12,262 nucleotides of DNA, taken from positions 1 to 12,262 of the forward strand of contig CAIXPV010000134.1 in the NCBI GenBank assembly GCA_903921405.1. The letters are read 5' to 3'. Numbering within the stretch: the first letter of the stretch is position 1; every line of letters starts with the position of its first letter. The stretch is from an uncultured Actinomycetes bacterium. GTDB lineage: Bacteria; Actinomycetota; Actinomycetes; Nanopelagicales; Nanopelagicaceae. The notes under the pieces were generated by a model. That model did not search any database, was not told the DNA's origin, and saw nothing but the letters and a program-made list of their open reading frames with translations. Below, in pieces: positions 6,584-12,262 of the stretch. The position numbers were made by a program, and so were the translations under genes.

Positions 6584-6589
6584 TACATT

Positions 6590-7174
6590 ATGAGTCGCAT
6601 CGCTAGCACGACGCCTCCAGAGGGTGCACTAATTCCAGAGCGTCACCCAAAGGCGCCACCAGTCGGTTCGCGAATTCCATCACACTTTGGGCACTGCTTT
6701 GGTTGCGGAGAACTTCATCCAACGGGGCTGCATTTAGTTGCCTATGTTGGTGAAAACGTAAATATCACTGCGCAGTTCACAGTCACCGAAGATCATCAAG
6801 GTGCTCCAGGTTTGGCTCATGGTGGTTTGCTATCGCTAGCCTTTGATGAAGCTTTGGGAAAGTTGATGTGGTTACTACGTGCACCAGCAGTTACAGCCAG
6901 ACTTGAAACTGATTTCTTAAAACCTGTGCCACTGGGTTCAACGCTGCATATCTCTGCACGGATTACGGGCCAAGTAAATCGCAAGGTATATGGAAGCGCA
7001 GAAGGACGTTTGAACTCACCCGATGGCCCTATCGCTCTACGGGCAGCAGCGCTCTATGTCATCGTTCCGATGGATCATTTTCTGACTAATGCGCCAAAGG
7101 AATACTTAGAACATATTTCTAAGAATCCAGAGCTGTTGGCATTTGTCGATCCTGATTTTGAGATTAATCCATAA
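6590..7174 (+). CDS. PaaI-type hotdog-fold thioesterase
   Basis: This is predicted to hydrolyse an acyl-CoA or related thioester in the cytoplasm. An N-terminal extension of about 30 residues leads to HCFGCGELHPTGL (35-47), with a C36-x2-C39 pair common in this PaaI subgroup. The hotdog core motif follows: HQGAPGLAHGGLLSLAFDEA (69-88) with the catalytic-type HGG turn (77-79) and Asp86 on the central helix. The later strands, including TARLETDFLKPVPLG (102-116), complete one hotdog domain. At 194 residues it is longer than a minimal 130-140-residue PaaI because of both tails. It heads an apparent operon with dut (2-nt gap) and DUF3159 (4-nt overlap). The substrate is unknown, and the link to dut is positional only. 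Confidence 0.86.
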   Translation: MSRIASTTPPEGALIPERHPKAPPVGSRIPSHFGHCFGCGELHPTGLHLVAYVGENVNITAQFTVTEDHQGAPGLAHGGLLSLAFDEALGKLMWLLRAPAVTARLETDFLKPVPLGSTLHISARITGQVNRKVYGSAEGRLNSPDGPIALRAAALYVIVPMDHFLTNAPKEYLEHISKNPELLAFVDPDFEINP

Positions 7175-7176
7175 GA

Positions 7177-7620
7177 ATGAAAGCCATCGACGTTCTGATT
7201 ACACGCTTGGATCCAGAAGTAAGCCTTCCTACATATGCAAAGCCAGGGGATGCGGGTGCAGATTTAACAACAAGGATTGATTTCACCCTTGAACCGGGGG
7301 AGCGCGCCCTCATACCAACTGGCATTAGCATTGCACTGCCACCCGGATATGTTGCCCTTGTTCATCCACGTTCAAGTCTTGCTTTAAAAAATGGAGTTAC
7401 TCTGCTTAACACCCCTGGAACAATTGATGCTGGATATCGCGGTGAGATTTCATGCATTCTCATTAACTTAGATCCTACGACTGCCGTCAGTTTTACAAAG
7501 GGTGATCGAATCGCCCAACTGGTGATTCAAAGCGTTGAGCACGCGCGTTTTATAGAAGTTTCTACTCTTCCTGGATCAAGCCGGGCAGATGGTGGATTTG
7601 GATCAACGGGGAGCTCATGA
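7177..7620 (+). CDS. dut: dUTP diphosphatase (deoxyuridine triphosphatase)
   Basis: Dut hydrolyses dUTP to dUMP and pyrophosphate, preventing uracil incorporation and supplying dUMP for thymidylate synthesis. It works as a homotrimer. All five trimeric-dUTPase motifs are present: DAGADL (25-30), HPRSSLA (63-69), GTIDAGYRGEI (81-91, with catalytic Asp84 and Tyr87 stacking on uracil), GDRIAQLV (109-116) and the C-terminal arm RADGGFGSTG (136-145) that closes over the phosphates. The length of 147 residues is typical. The ATG lies two bases after the thioesterase stop, with no strong Shine-Dalgarno, so translation is probably coupled. Its TGA overlaps the next ATG (ATGA, 7617-7620). Confidence 0.97.
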   Translation: MKAIDVLITRLDPEVSLPTYAKPGDAGADLTTRIDFTLEPGERALIPTGISIALPPGYVALVHPRSSLALKNGVTLLNTPGTIDAGYRGEISCILINLDPTTAVSFTKGDRIAQLVIQSVEHARFIEVSTLPGSSRADGGFGSTGSS

Positions 7621-8237
7621 GCGAACATAATGTGGACCGCGACAAAGTAATGCAGGCCTTAGGCGGTAAGAAGGGTCTGATTGATTCAGGCTTACCTGCA
7701 GTTGTATTTTTGATTGTTTTTAATCTTGATAAGGATTTAAAGAACGCTCTGACGTCAGCTGTCATTCTCTCTGCCATATTGGCAATAATTCGACTTGCGC
7801 GCAAAGACACAGTTCAGCACGCGGTTTCTGGCGTATTAGGAGTTTTGATTTGTGCATACTTTGCGAATAAGAGCGGTAATGCATCTGATTTCTATATTCC
7901 TAAACTTCTTACAAACCTTGCCTATGGCAGCGCATATTTGATCGGCAATCTGGTGGGGTGGCCATTGCTGGGAGTTGTACTCGGCCCACTATTGGGAGAG
8001 AACTTCTTGTGGCGACTTGACCCTGCACGCAAGGCTATTTACATCAAGGCCAGTTGGATTTGGGTCGCAATGTTTTTTGCTCGTATCGCAGTTCAGTATC
8101 CAATTTACAGAAGTGGAAACGTTAATCTTCTAGGCAGCGTTAACTTAGCGATGGGGTATCCATTATTTTTTGCCGCAGCTTATTTATCATGGCTTGTCAT
8201 CAAGACGGCGCCGCCAGTACATAAATCTGAGGATTAA
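7617..8237 (+). CDS. DUF3159 family integral membrane protein
   Basis: This multi-pass membrane protein of unknown function has 206 residues and belongs to an actinobacterial family. A short hydrophilic start is followed by the signature GGKKGLIDSGLPAVVFLIVF (16-35). Probable membrane segments lie at about 26-37, 45-60, 66-83, 100-127 (perhaps two), 146-160 and 176-195. The charged RLDPARKAIYIKASW (133-147) sits between helices. The start overlaps dut as ATGA. The TAA stop overlaps the TAA stop of the convergent TrkA gene (TTAA, 8234-8237). Location beside two TrkA-type regulators is common in Actinobacteria, which hints at ion transport, but no transporter signature is visible. Confidence 0.88.
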   Translation: MSEHNVDRDKVMQALGGKKGLIDSGLPAVVFLIVFNLDKDLKNALTSAVILSAILAIIRLARKDTVQHAVSGVLGVLICAYFANKSGNASDFYIPKLLTNLAYGSAYLIGNLVGWPLLGVVLGPLLGENFLWRLDPARKAIYIKASWIWVAMFFARIAVQYPIYRSGNVNLLGSVNLAMGYPLFFAAAYLSWLVIKTAPPVHKSED

Positions 8238-8890
8238 ACGATAAAGCAGGCTTTAATCTGAACTTCGGCAGCAGTTGATGCTACAAAAAGTAGTTCATCT
8301 CCGGCAGCAAATACCTCATGTGCCTTAGCGGTAATTACGCGACCATCGCGAACAATGGCAGCAAGGGCTGCATCATCTGGCAAAGCGATTTCTTCAACAG
8401 TCTTTCCTATGCAGTCTGAGCCATCTGGCAGTGTGAGTTCAACCAAGTTTGCTTGACCTTTTTTAAAGGAAAATAAGCGAACGACATCGCCAACGCTAAC
8501 TGCCTCTTCAACGAGGGCAGAGATTATTCGCGGAGTCGAAACTGCAACATCTACGCCCCATGAGGAGTCAAAGAGCCACTCGTTTTTTGGGTGATTAATT
8601 CGAGCCACTACGCGTGGAACACCGTATTCGGTTTTACCAAGTAGGGATGTCACCAAATTTGCTTTGTCATCGCCGGTTGCTGCAACTAAAACATGACAGT
8701 TATTGAGATGGGCGTTATCTAGGGAAGTGATCTCACAGGCATCGGCCATCAACCATTCGGCATCTGGAACGCTCTCGAGTTTCAAGGCCTTTGGATCTTT
8801 ATCAATAAGAAGCACCTGGTGGCCATTATCAAGGAGCTCACGCGCGATAGCGCGACCAACATTTCCGGCACCTGCGATAGCTATTCTCAT
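8234..8890 (-). CDS. trkA: TrkA/RCK-type potassium uptake regulator, second of a pair
   Basis: This peripheral cytoplasmic subunit binds NAD(H) or an adenine nucleotide and gates a Trk/Ktr-type K+ transporter. An N-terminal Rossmann domain shows GAGNVG (7-12; Gly7, Gly9, Gly12) and the strand-2 acid Asp30 (LLIDKD). DACEITSL and AATGDDKANLV mark the rest of TrkA_N. A TrkA_C (RCK_C) domain spans roughly 135-215. The 218-residue single-unit form is typical of the two-gene actinobacterial arrangement (CeoB/CeoC in mycobacteria), as opposed to the fused double unit of E. coli TrkA. Its ATG overlaps the stop of the upstream paralogue (8887-8890), so the two are made together, probably as a hetero-oligomer. 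No Trk membrane subunit lies in the window. Confidence 0.92.
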   Translation of the reverse strand: MRIAIAGAGNVGRAIARELLDNGHQVLLIDKDPKALKLESVPDAEWLMADACEITSLDNAHLNNCHVLVAATGDDKANLVTSLLGKTEYGVPRVVARINHPKNEWLFDSSWGVDVAVSTPRIISALVEEAVSVGDVVRLFSFKKGQANLVELTLPDGSDCIGKTVEEIALPDDAALAAIVRDGRVITAKAHEVFAAGDELLFVASTAAEVQIKACFIV

Positions 8891-9555
8891 GGGCGATCGC
8901 CTTCCGGTGATTGTGCAAGCATGGATTCCACACGTGCAATATCTTCATCGGCGACCATTACATGAATTAAATCGCCTTGTTGTAAAACGGTGTGTTCATC
9001 TGGAATCATGCCGACTCCTAAGCGCGTAATAAATGCAACTCGTGCGCTGGTCAGTTGATCTATCAATATAATCGAACGTCCATACCAATCATTGTGTGGG
9101 TGCATCTCACACAACTGAATAGTTCCGCTGGCATCGCGCCATTCAGATCTAGAGCCCTCAGGCAAGAGCCTGCGAAGAATCTGATCTGTTGCCCACAAGA
9201 CAGTTGCAACAGTTGGGATGCCCAAGCGCTGATAAATCTCAGCACGGCCTGGATCATAAATTCTTGCAACTACATTTTGAACGCCATATGTTTCACGAGC
9301 TACGCGAGCTGCCAGGATGTTGGAGTTATCGCCGTTACTGACTGCAGCAAAAGCATCGGCATCTTGAATGCCCGCTTCTAATAATGTATCTCGATCAAAG
9401 CCAACACCGGTAACCGTGCGTCCTTTGAAATCTGGCCCAAGACGTCTAAAAGCTTCTCGAGCTTGGTCAATGACTGAAACGGTATGACCAGCGGCCTCAA
9501 GTTCGGTAGCTAAAGAAGATCCGACTCGACCGCAACCCATGATGACTACGTGCAC
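8887..9555 (-). CDS. trkA: TrkA/RCK-type potassium uptake regulator, first of a pair
   Basis: This paralogue of the following gene has the same role: a cytoplasmic nucleotide-sensing subunit of a K+ transporter. I chose GTG at 9555-9553. It gives MHVVIMGCGRVGSSL, the family's usual first strand and GCGRVG nucleotide loop (7-12), with the strand-2 acid Asp30. Any longer reading adds 18 residues that match nothing in the family and would overlap the divergent methyltransferase gene. TrkA_N runs to about 135 with FDRDTLLEAGI and SNGDNSNI, and TrkA_C covers about 140-222. The product has 222 residues. The start lacks a Shine-Dalgarno but has TAAGTT seven bases upstream. The stop overlaps the next ATG by four bases. 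Confidence 0.92.
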   Translation of the reverse strand: MHVVIMGCGRVGSSLATELEAAGHTVSVIDQAREAFRRLGPDFKGRTVTGVGFDRDTLLEAGIQDADAFAAVSNGDNSNILAARVARETYGVQNVVARIYDPGRAEIYQRLGIPTVATVLWATDQILRRLLPEGSRSEWRDASGTIQLCEMHPHNDWYGRSIILIDQLTSARVAFITRLGVGMIPDEHTVLQQGDLIHVMVADEDIARVESMLAQSPEGDRP

Positions 9556-9562
9556 AGGTAGC

Positions 9563-9568
9563 AACTTA
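9563..9568 (-). promoter_or_regulatory. Candidate leaderless -10 box of the trkA pair
   Basis: On the minus strand TAAGTT is followed by GCTACCT and then the GTG start, giving a seven-base spacer. No Shine-Dalgarno is present. It lies in the 32-bp divergent gap. Confidence 0.5.
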
Positions 9569-9574
9569 CACCCA

Positions 9575-9580
9575 TAGGCT
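9575..9580 (+). promoter_or_regulatory. Candidate leaderless -10 box of the RNA methyltransferase gene
   Basis: TAGGCT is followed by TGCTTCC and then ATG, giving a seven-base spacer. There is no Shine-Dalgarno. The hexamer is identical to the one at 6578-6583. I see no -35 match 16-18 bp upstream. Confidence 0.5.
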
Positions 9581-9587
9581 TGCTTCC

Positions 9588-10802
9588 ATGACATCACAGA
9601 AGAAAACACTCGTGGCGGTAGGGGATGTCTTAGAGGTTGAGATTGAAAAGGTCGCCCACGGGGGCCATTTCATTGCACGCCACAACGGAGCGGTTATTTT
9701 TGTTCGCCACGCAATTCCAGGCGAGACATGTCGAATCGAAATTACCTCGACAGGTAGCACCACTAATCGCGCAGATGTCATTGAAGTGATTCAGGCATCA
9801 CCTGATCGAGTAGCAGCACCATGTACTTTTTCTCATCGCCTTGGCTGCGGAGGCTGCGATTTCCAACATATTTCGATATCGCGACAACGTCTGCTCAAAG
9901 CCGACGTGATTACAGAACAGTTTGCACGCATCGCCAAAGTAGAACTTTCAGTGCAGGTCGAGGAGGTCGGTGACGCTTTGCGCTGGCGAACAAGGGCTAT
10001 AGCTACGACAAATAATAAAGGCCAGCTTGGCTTCTACGGTGCCAGAAGTCACGGAGTTATTCCTATAGATGATTGCCTTACCACTGTAGAAGAAATGCAG
10101 ATGTCGCAATTAACTACAAAGATTTGGAAAGGCGATGTTCGTGTTGAGATTGCAGTCGCAAATACTGGAGAACGCAACATAGCACTAGCGCCTACTCGCG
10201 GCACTGAGAAGTCGCGACTTACTGAAGGTGCTCAGGTTCTGCATGAAGATATTGCAGGTAGAAGCTTGGAAGTGAGTCAAGAATCATTTTGGCAAAGTCA
10301 TAAAGATGCACCTGCAGTATTAACTGGCGCAGTCTTGGGCTTTGCAAATATTCAAGAGGGTGATCATGTATTAGATCTCTATGGTGGAGTTGGACTGTTC
10401 ACTGCCGCCCTGATTTCGCAAGTTGGCAGTGCAGGATCTATCGAACTCTATGAAGGATCCAAGAGCGCAACAAGTGATGCAAGACGTAACTTCGCACATG
10501 ATGAAAACGTGAAAGTGATAACCGGGGATGTTGCGCAATTACTTCCACGAGTAACTCGTGCTGATATTATTGTTTTAGATCCTCCGCGAGATGGTGCTGG
10601 AAAAATCGTACTCACGGAGATAGCACGGATTAAACCGCGCGCAGTTGTCTACGTGGCATGCGACCCGGCTGCGCTGGCACGTGATTCTGCTTACTTTTCC
10701 GAACTTGGCTATTCACTCGATAAAATAAGGGCTTTTGATCTCTTTCCGATGACGCATCACATCGAGTGTGTTGCGTTGTACCTTCCCGCTAAGGTATCTT
10801 GA
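9588..10802 (+). CDS. TRAM-domain class I SAM-dependent RNA (uracil-5-) methyltransferase
   Basis: This is predicted to form 5-methyluridine in rRNA or tRNA (RlmD/RlmC/TrmA superfamily). An N-terminal TRAM domain lies at about 8-70. Four cysteines, Cys79, Cys87, Cys90 (CGGC) and Cys163 (IDDC), match the [4Fe-4S] ligand pattern of RumA. The methyltransferase domain shows a substrate-loop FWQ (234-236), SAM motif LDLYGGVGLF (262-271), DPPRDG (331-336), nucleophile Cys358 in YVACDP and the FPMTHHIE block (386-393) with general base Glu393. The 404-residue length is normal. All catalytic residues are present, so it should be active. Target position and RNA cannot be told, so no symbol is given. 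It is divergent from the trkA pair and 30 bp upstream of acnA, a frequent actinobacterial order. Confidence 0.9.
   Translation: MTSQKKTLVAVGDVLEVEIEKVAHGGHFIARHNGAVIFVRHAIPGETCRIEITSTGSTTNRADVIEVIQASPDRVAAPCTFSHRLGCGGCDFQHISISRQRLLKADVITEQFARIAKVELSVQVEEVGDALRWRTRAIATTNNKGQLGFYGARSHGVIPIDDCLTTVEEMQMSQLTTKIWKGDVRVEIAVANTGERNIALAPTRGTEKSRLTEGAQVLHEDIAGRSLEVSQESFWQSHKDAPAVLTGAVLGFANIQEGDHVLDLYGGVGLFTAALISQVGSAGSIELYEGSKSATSDARRNFAHDENVKVITGDVAQLLPRVTRADIIVLDPPRDGAGKIVLTEIARIKPRAVVYVACDPAALARDSAYFSELGYSLDKIRAFDLFPMTHHIECVALYLPAKVS
10771..10800 (+). promoter_or_regulatory. Possible acnA promoter inside the end of the methyltransferase gene
   Basis: TTGCGT (10771-10776) and TATCTT (10795-10800) are separated by 18 bp. 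They would start transcription near 10807, leaving a short leader that keeps the acnA Shine-Dalgarno. The match is moderate. Readthrough from the methyltransferase is the alternative. Confidence 0.3.
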
Positions 10803-10820
10803 CGCTTAAATCCTTAACGT

Positions 10821-10826
10821 GGAAGG
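10821..10826 (+). promoter_or_regulatory. Shine-Dalgarno of acnA
   Basis: GGAAGG lies six bases before the ATG at 10833. It supports that start and sets acnA apart from the leaderless-looking genes in the window. Confidence 0.65.
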
Positions 10827-10832
10827 TACATA

Positions 10833-12262
10833 ATGAGCAGAAACTCTTTCAGCGCAAAAAAGAATCTAGAAGTTGCGGGTAAGAGTTATGAGATTTTTGA
10901 TATCTCTGCCATTGATGGTGCGGCAACGCTTCCATTTTCATTAAAGGTACTTCTTGAGAACCTTCTTCGCACTGAAGATGGCGCCAACATCACTACCGAA
11001 CATATAAAGGCTTTGGCGGCATGGGACCCATCGGTGGAGCCAGATACTGAAATTCAATTCACGCCTGCCCGTGTAATTATGCAGGATTTCACAGGGGTTC
11101 CTTGCGTCGTTGACCTAGCAACTATGCGTGAGGCGATCGTTGAACTTGGAGGAGATCCTTCAAAAGTAAATCCTTTGGCACCGGCTGAGTTAGTTATTGA
11201 TCACTCTGTGATCGCCGATGTCTTTGGTACTAAAGACTCTTTCGAGAAGAACACAGATATTGAGTACGAACGTAATCAAGAGCGTTATCGCTTCCTGCGT
11301 TGGGGACAGAGCGCATTTGATGAATTCAAAGTAGTTCCACCTGGAACTGGAATCGTCCACCAAGTAAATATCGAGTATTTAGCTCGCGTTGTCATGACTC
11401 GTGAAGTAGCCGGCGTACTCCGTGCCTATCCAGATACTGTCGTAGGCACTGATTCGCACACAACAATGGTTAATGGTTTAGGAGTCCTTGGCTGGGGCGT
11501 TGGCGGTATTGAGGCCGAGGCCGCACTGCTCGGACAACCAGTATCAATGTTGATTCCGCGCGTTGTTGGTTTCAAGTTAACTGGCCAGTTACCACTTGGC
11601 ACGACTGCAACTGATATGGCGCTAACAATTACTGAAATATTACGCAAAGTTGGAGTAGTTGGAAAATTTGTAGAGTTCTTTGGTCCAGGCGTTGTTTCAG
11701 TGCCTATGGCTAATCGCACAACCATCGGAAACATGAGCCCTGAGTATGGTTCAACCTGTGCAATCTTCCCGATAGATGATGAAACTCTCCGATACCTTCG
11801 CTTGACTGGCCGAAGCGATGATCAAGTTGCACTAGTTGAAAAATACGCAAAGTCTCAGGGTCTCTGGCACGATCCATCACTTGCTCCTCGCTTTTCACAC
11901 GTTGTTGAGTTGGATCTATCGACAGTTGTTCCATCTATCTCTGGTCCGAAGCGCCCGCAGGATCGCATCTCCTTAAGTGATTCCAAAGAGGCCTTCGCAA
12001 AGATTGTCCCAACATACTTTTCTGACAAAACGGTAAAGAGTGAAGTCGCTGCTGGAAGTACGCGCGTAAAAAATGGCGATGTTGTGATTGCATCTATTAC
12101 ATCCTGTACTAATACATCTAATCCATCGGTCATGATCGGCGCAGCCTTATTAGCTAAGAAGGCAGTAGAAAAGGGTTTGAGTTCTAAGCCGTGGGTTAAA
12201 ACTACGCTGGCACCTGGATCCAAAGTTGTCACTGATTATTATGATCGCGCCGACTTAACCCA
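10833..12262 (+). CDS. acnA: Aconitate hydratase A, N-terminal half (cut by window end)
   Basis: Aconitase isomerises citrate to isocitrate via cis-aconitate in the TCA cycle, using a [4Fe-4S] cluster. The frame from ATG 10833 stays open for 476 codons to the window end, about half of the usual 890-930 residues. It opens MSRNSFSAKKNLEVAG, then shows the AcnA/IRP-type segments LPFSLKVLLENLLR (about 33-46), QDFTGVP (84-90), GTDSHTT (205-211) and SCTNTSNP, whose Cys425 is the first cluster ligand. The other two cysteines should lie about 60 residues beyond the window. The sequence type is AcnA/IRP1, not AcnB. A good Shine-Dalgarno supports the start. The 30-bp gap from the methyltransferase allows co-transcription. 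Confidence 0.96.
   Translation, partial: MSRNSFSAKKNLEVAGKSYEIFDISAIDGAATLPFSLKVLLENLLRTEDGANITTEHIKALAAWDPSVEPDTEIQFTPARVIMQDFTGVPCVVDLATMREAIVELGGDPSKVNPLAPAELVIDHSVIADVFGTKDSFEKNTDIEYERNQERYRFLRWGQSAFDEFKVVPPGTGIVHQVNIEYLARVVMTREVAGVLRAYPDTVVGTDSHTTMVNGLGVLGWGVGGIEAEAALLGQPVSMLIPRVVGFKLTGQLPLGTTATDMALTITEILRKVGVVGKFVEFFGPGVVSVPMANRTTIGNMSPEYGSTCAIFPIDDETLRYLRLTGRSDDQVALVEKYAKSQGLWHDPSLAPRFSHVVELDLSTVVPSISGPKRPQDRISLSDSKEAFAKIVPTYFSDKTVKSEVAAGSTRVKNGDVVIASITSCTNTSNPSVMIGAALLAKKAVEKGLSSKPWVKTTLAPGSKVVTDYYDRADLT

Noticed and set aside
10799..10820. TTGACG (10799) as -35 and TAACGT (10815-10820) as -10 of acnA
   Set aside because: They are only 10 bp apart, no -10-like hexamer lies 17 bp from TTGACG, and a start from TAACGT would remove the good Shine-Dalgarno GGAAGG.
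11426..12232. Three minus-strand open frames opposite acnA
   Set aside because: They are antisense to conserved aconitase sequence, including the cluster-cysteine region, and show no domain features.
1..12262. CRISPR arrays, insertion sequences, tRNA/rRNA genes, prophage, toxin-antitoxin or defence modules
   Set aside because: No regularly spaced repeats, transposase or integrase motifs, terminal inverted repeats or tRNA-like folds were seen. Nearly every base is in a recognisable core gene.

Overview
The window looks like part of an actinobacterial core chromosome with a low GC content for that phylum (by eye the mid-to-high 40s percent) and a very compact layout. The gene content and order (miaB-miaA-dapF-hflX; DUF4193/DUF3093; dut; DUF3159; a TrkA pair; a TRAM-domain RNA methyltransferase; acnA) match the conserved gene neighbourhood of Actinobacteria. 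DUF4193, DUF3093 and DUF3159 are families essentially restricted to that phylum. A streamlined aquatic lineage such as the freshwater acI group (Nanopelagicales) is the best guess from GC content plus compactness. That placement is inference.

Layout. Positions 1-282 (minus) hold the N-terminal 94 codons of an APC-family amino acid permease. A 77-bp gap separates it from a divergently transcribed class II glutamine amidotransferase (360-1100). Then comes a tight plus-strand run: miaB (1122-2543), miaA (2540-3445), dapF (3451-4248) and hflX (4241-5707). A 118-bp gap, the longest non-coding stretch here, carries a weak hairpin and precedes a DUF4193 zinc-ribbon protein (5826-6122). That gene meets a minus-strand DUF3093 membrane protein (6119-6559) tail to tail, with overlapping stop codons. 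A 30-bp divergent gap leads into a thioesterase-dut-DUF3159 operon (6590-8237). This operon again meets, tail to tail with overlapping stops, a minus-strand pair of TrkA/RCK potassium-uptake regulators (8234-8890 and 8887-9555). A 32-bp divergent gap separates them from a TRAM-domain RNA methyltransferase (9588-10802), which is followed by acnA (10833 onward, cut by the window end).

Functions. miaA and miaB act in sequence on adenosine 37 of tRNAs reading UNN codons. dapF makes meso-diaminopimelate for peptidoglycan and lysine. hflX is a ribosome-associated GTPase. dut removes dUTP. The TrkA pair gates K+ transport in response to nucleotides. The methyltransferase probably makes m5U in RNA. 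acnA is the TCA-cycle aconitase. Six of the fifteen gene starts have a TANNNT hexamer exactly 6 or 7 nt upstream of the start codon and little or no Shine-Dalgarno sequence, which is the pattern expected for leaderless transcripts. I see no mobile element, CRISPR array, tRNA or rRNA, and no clear new defence or biosynthetic system. What deserves a second look is the extreme packing, the uncharacterised DUF genes, and gene losses relative to the usual actinobacterial order.
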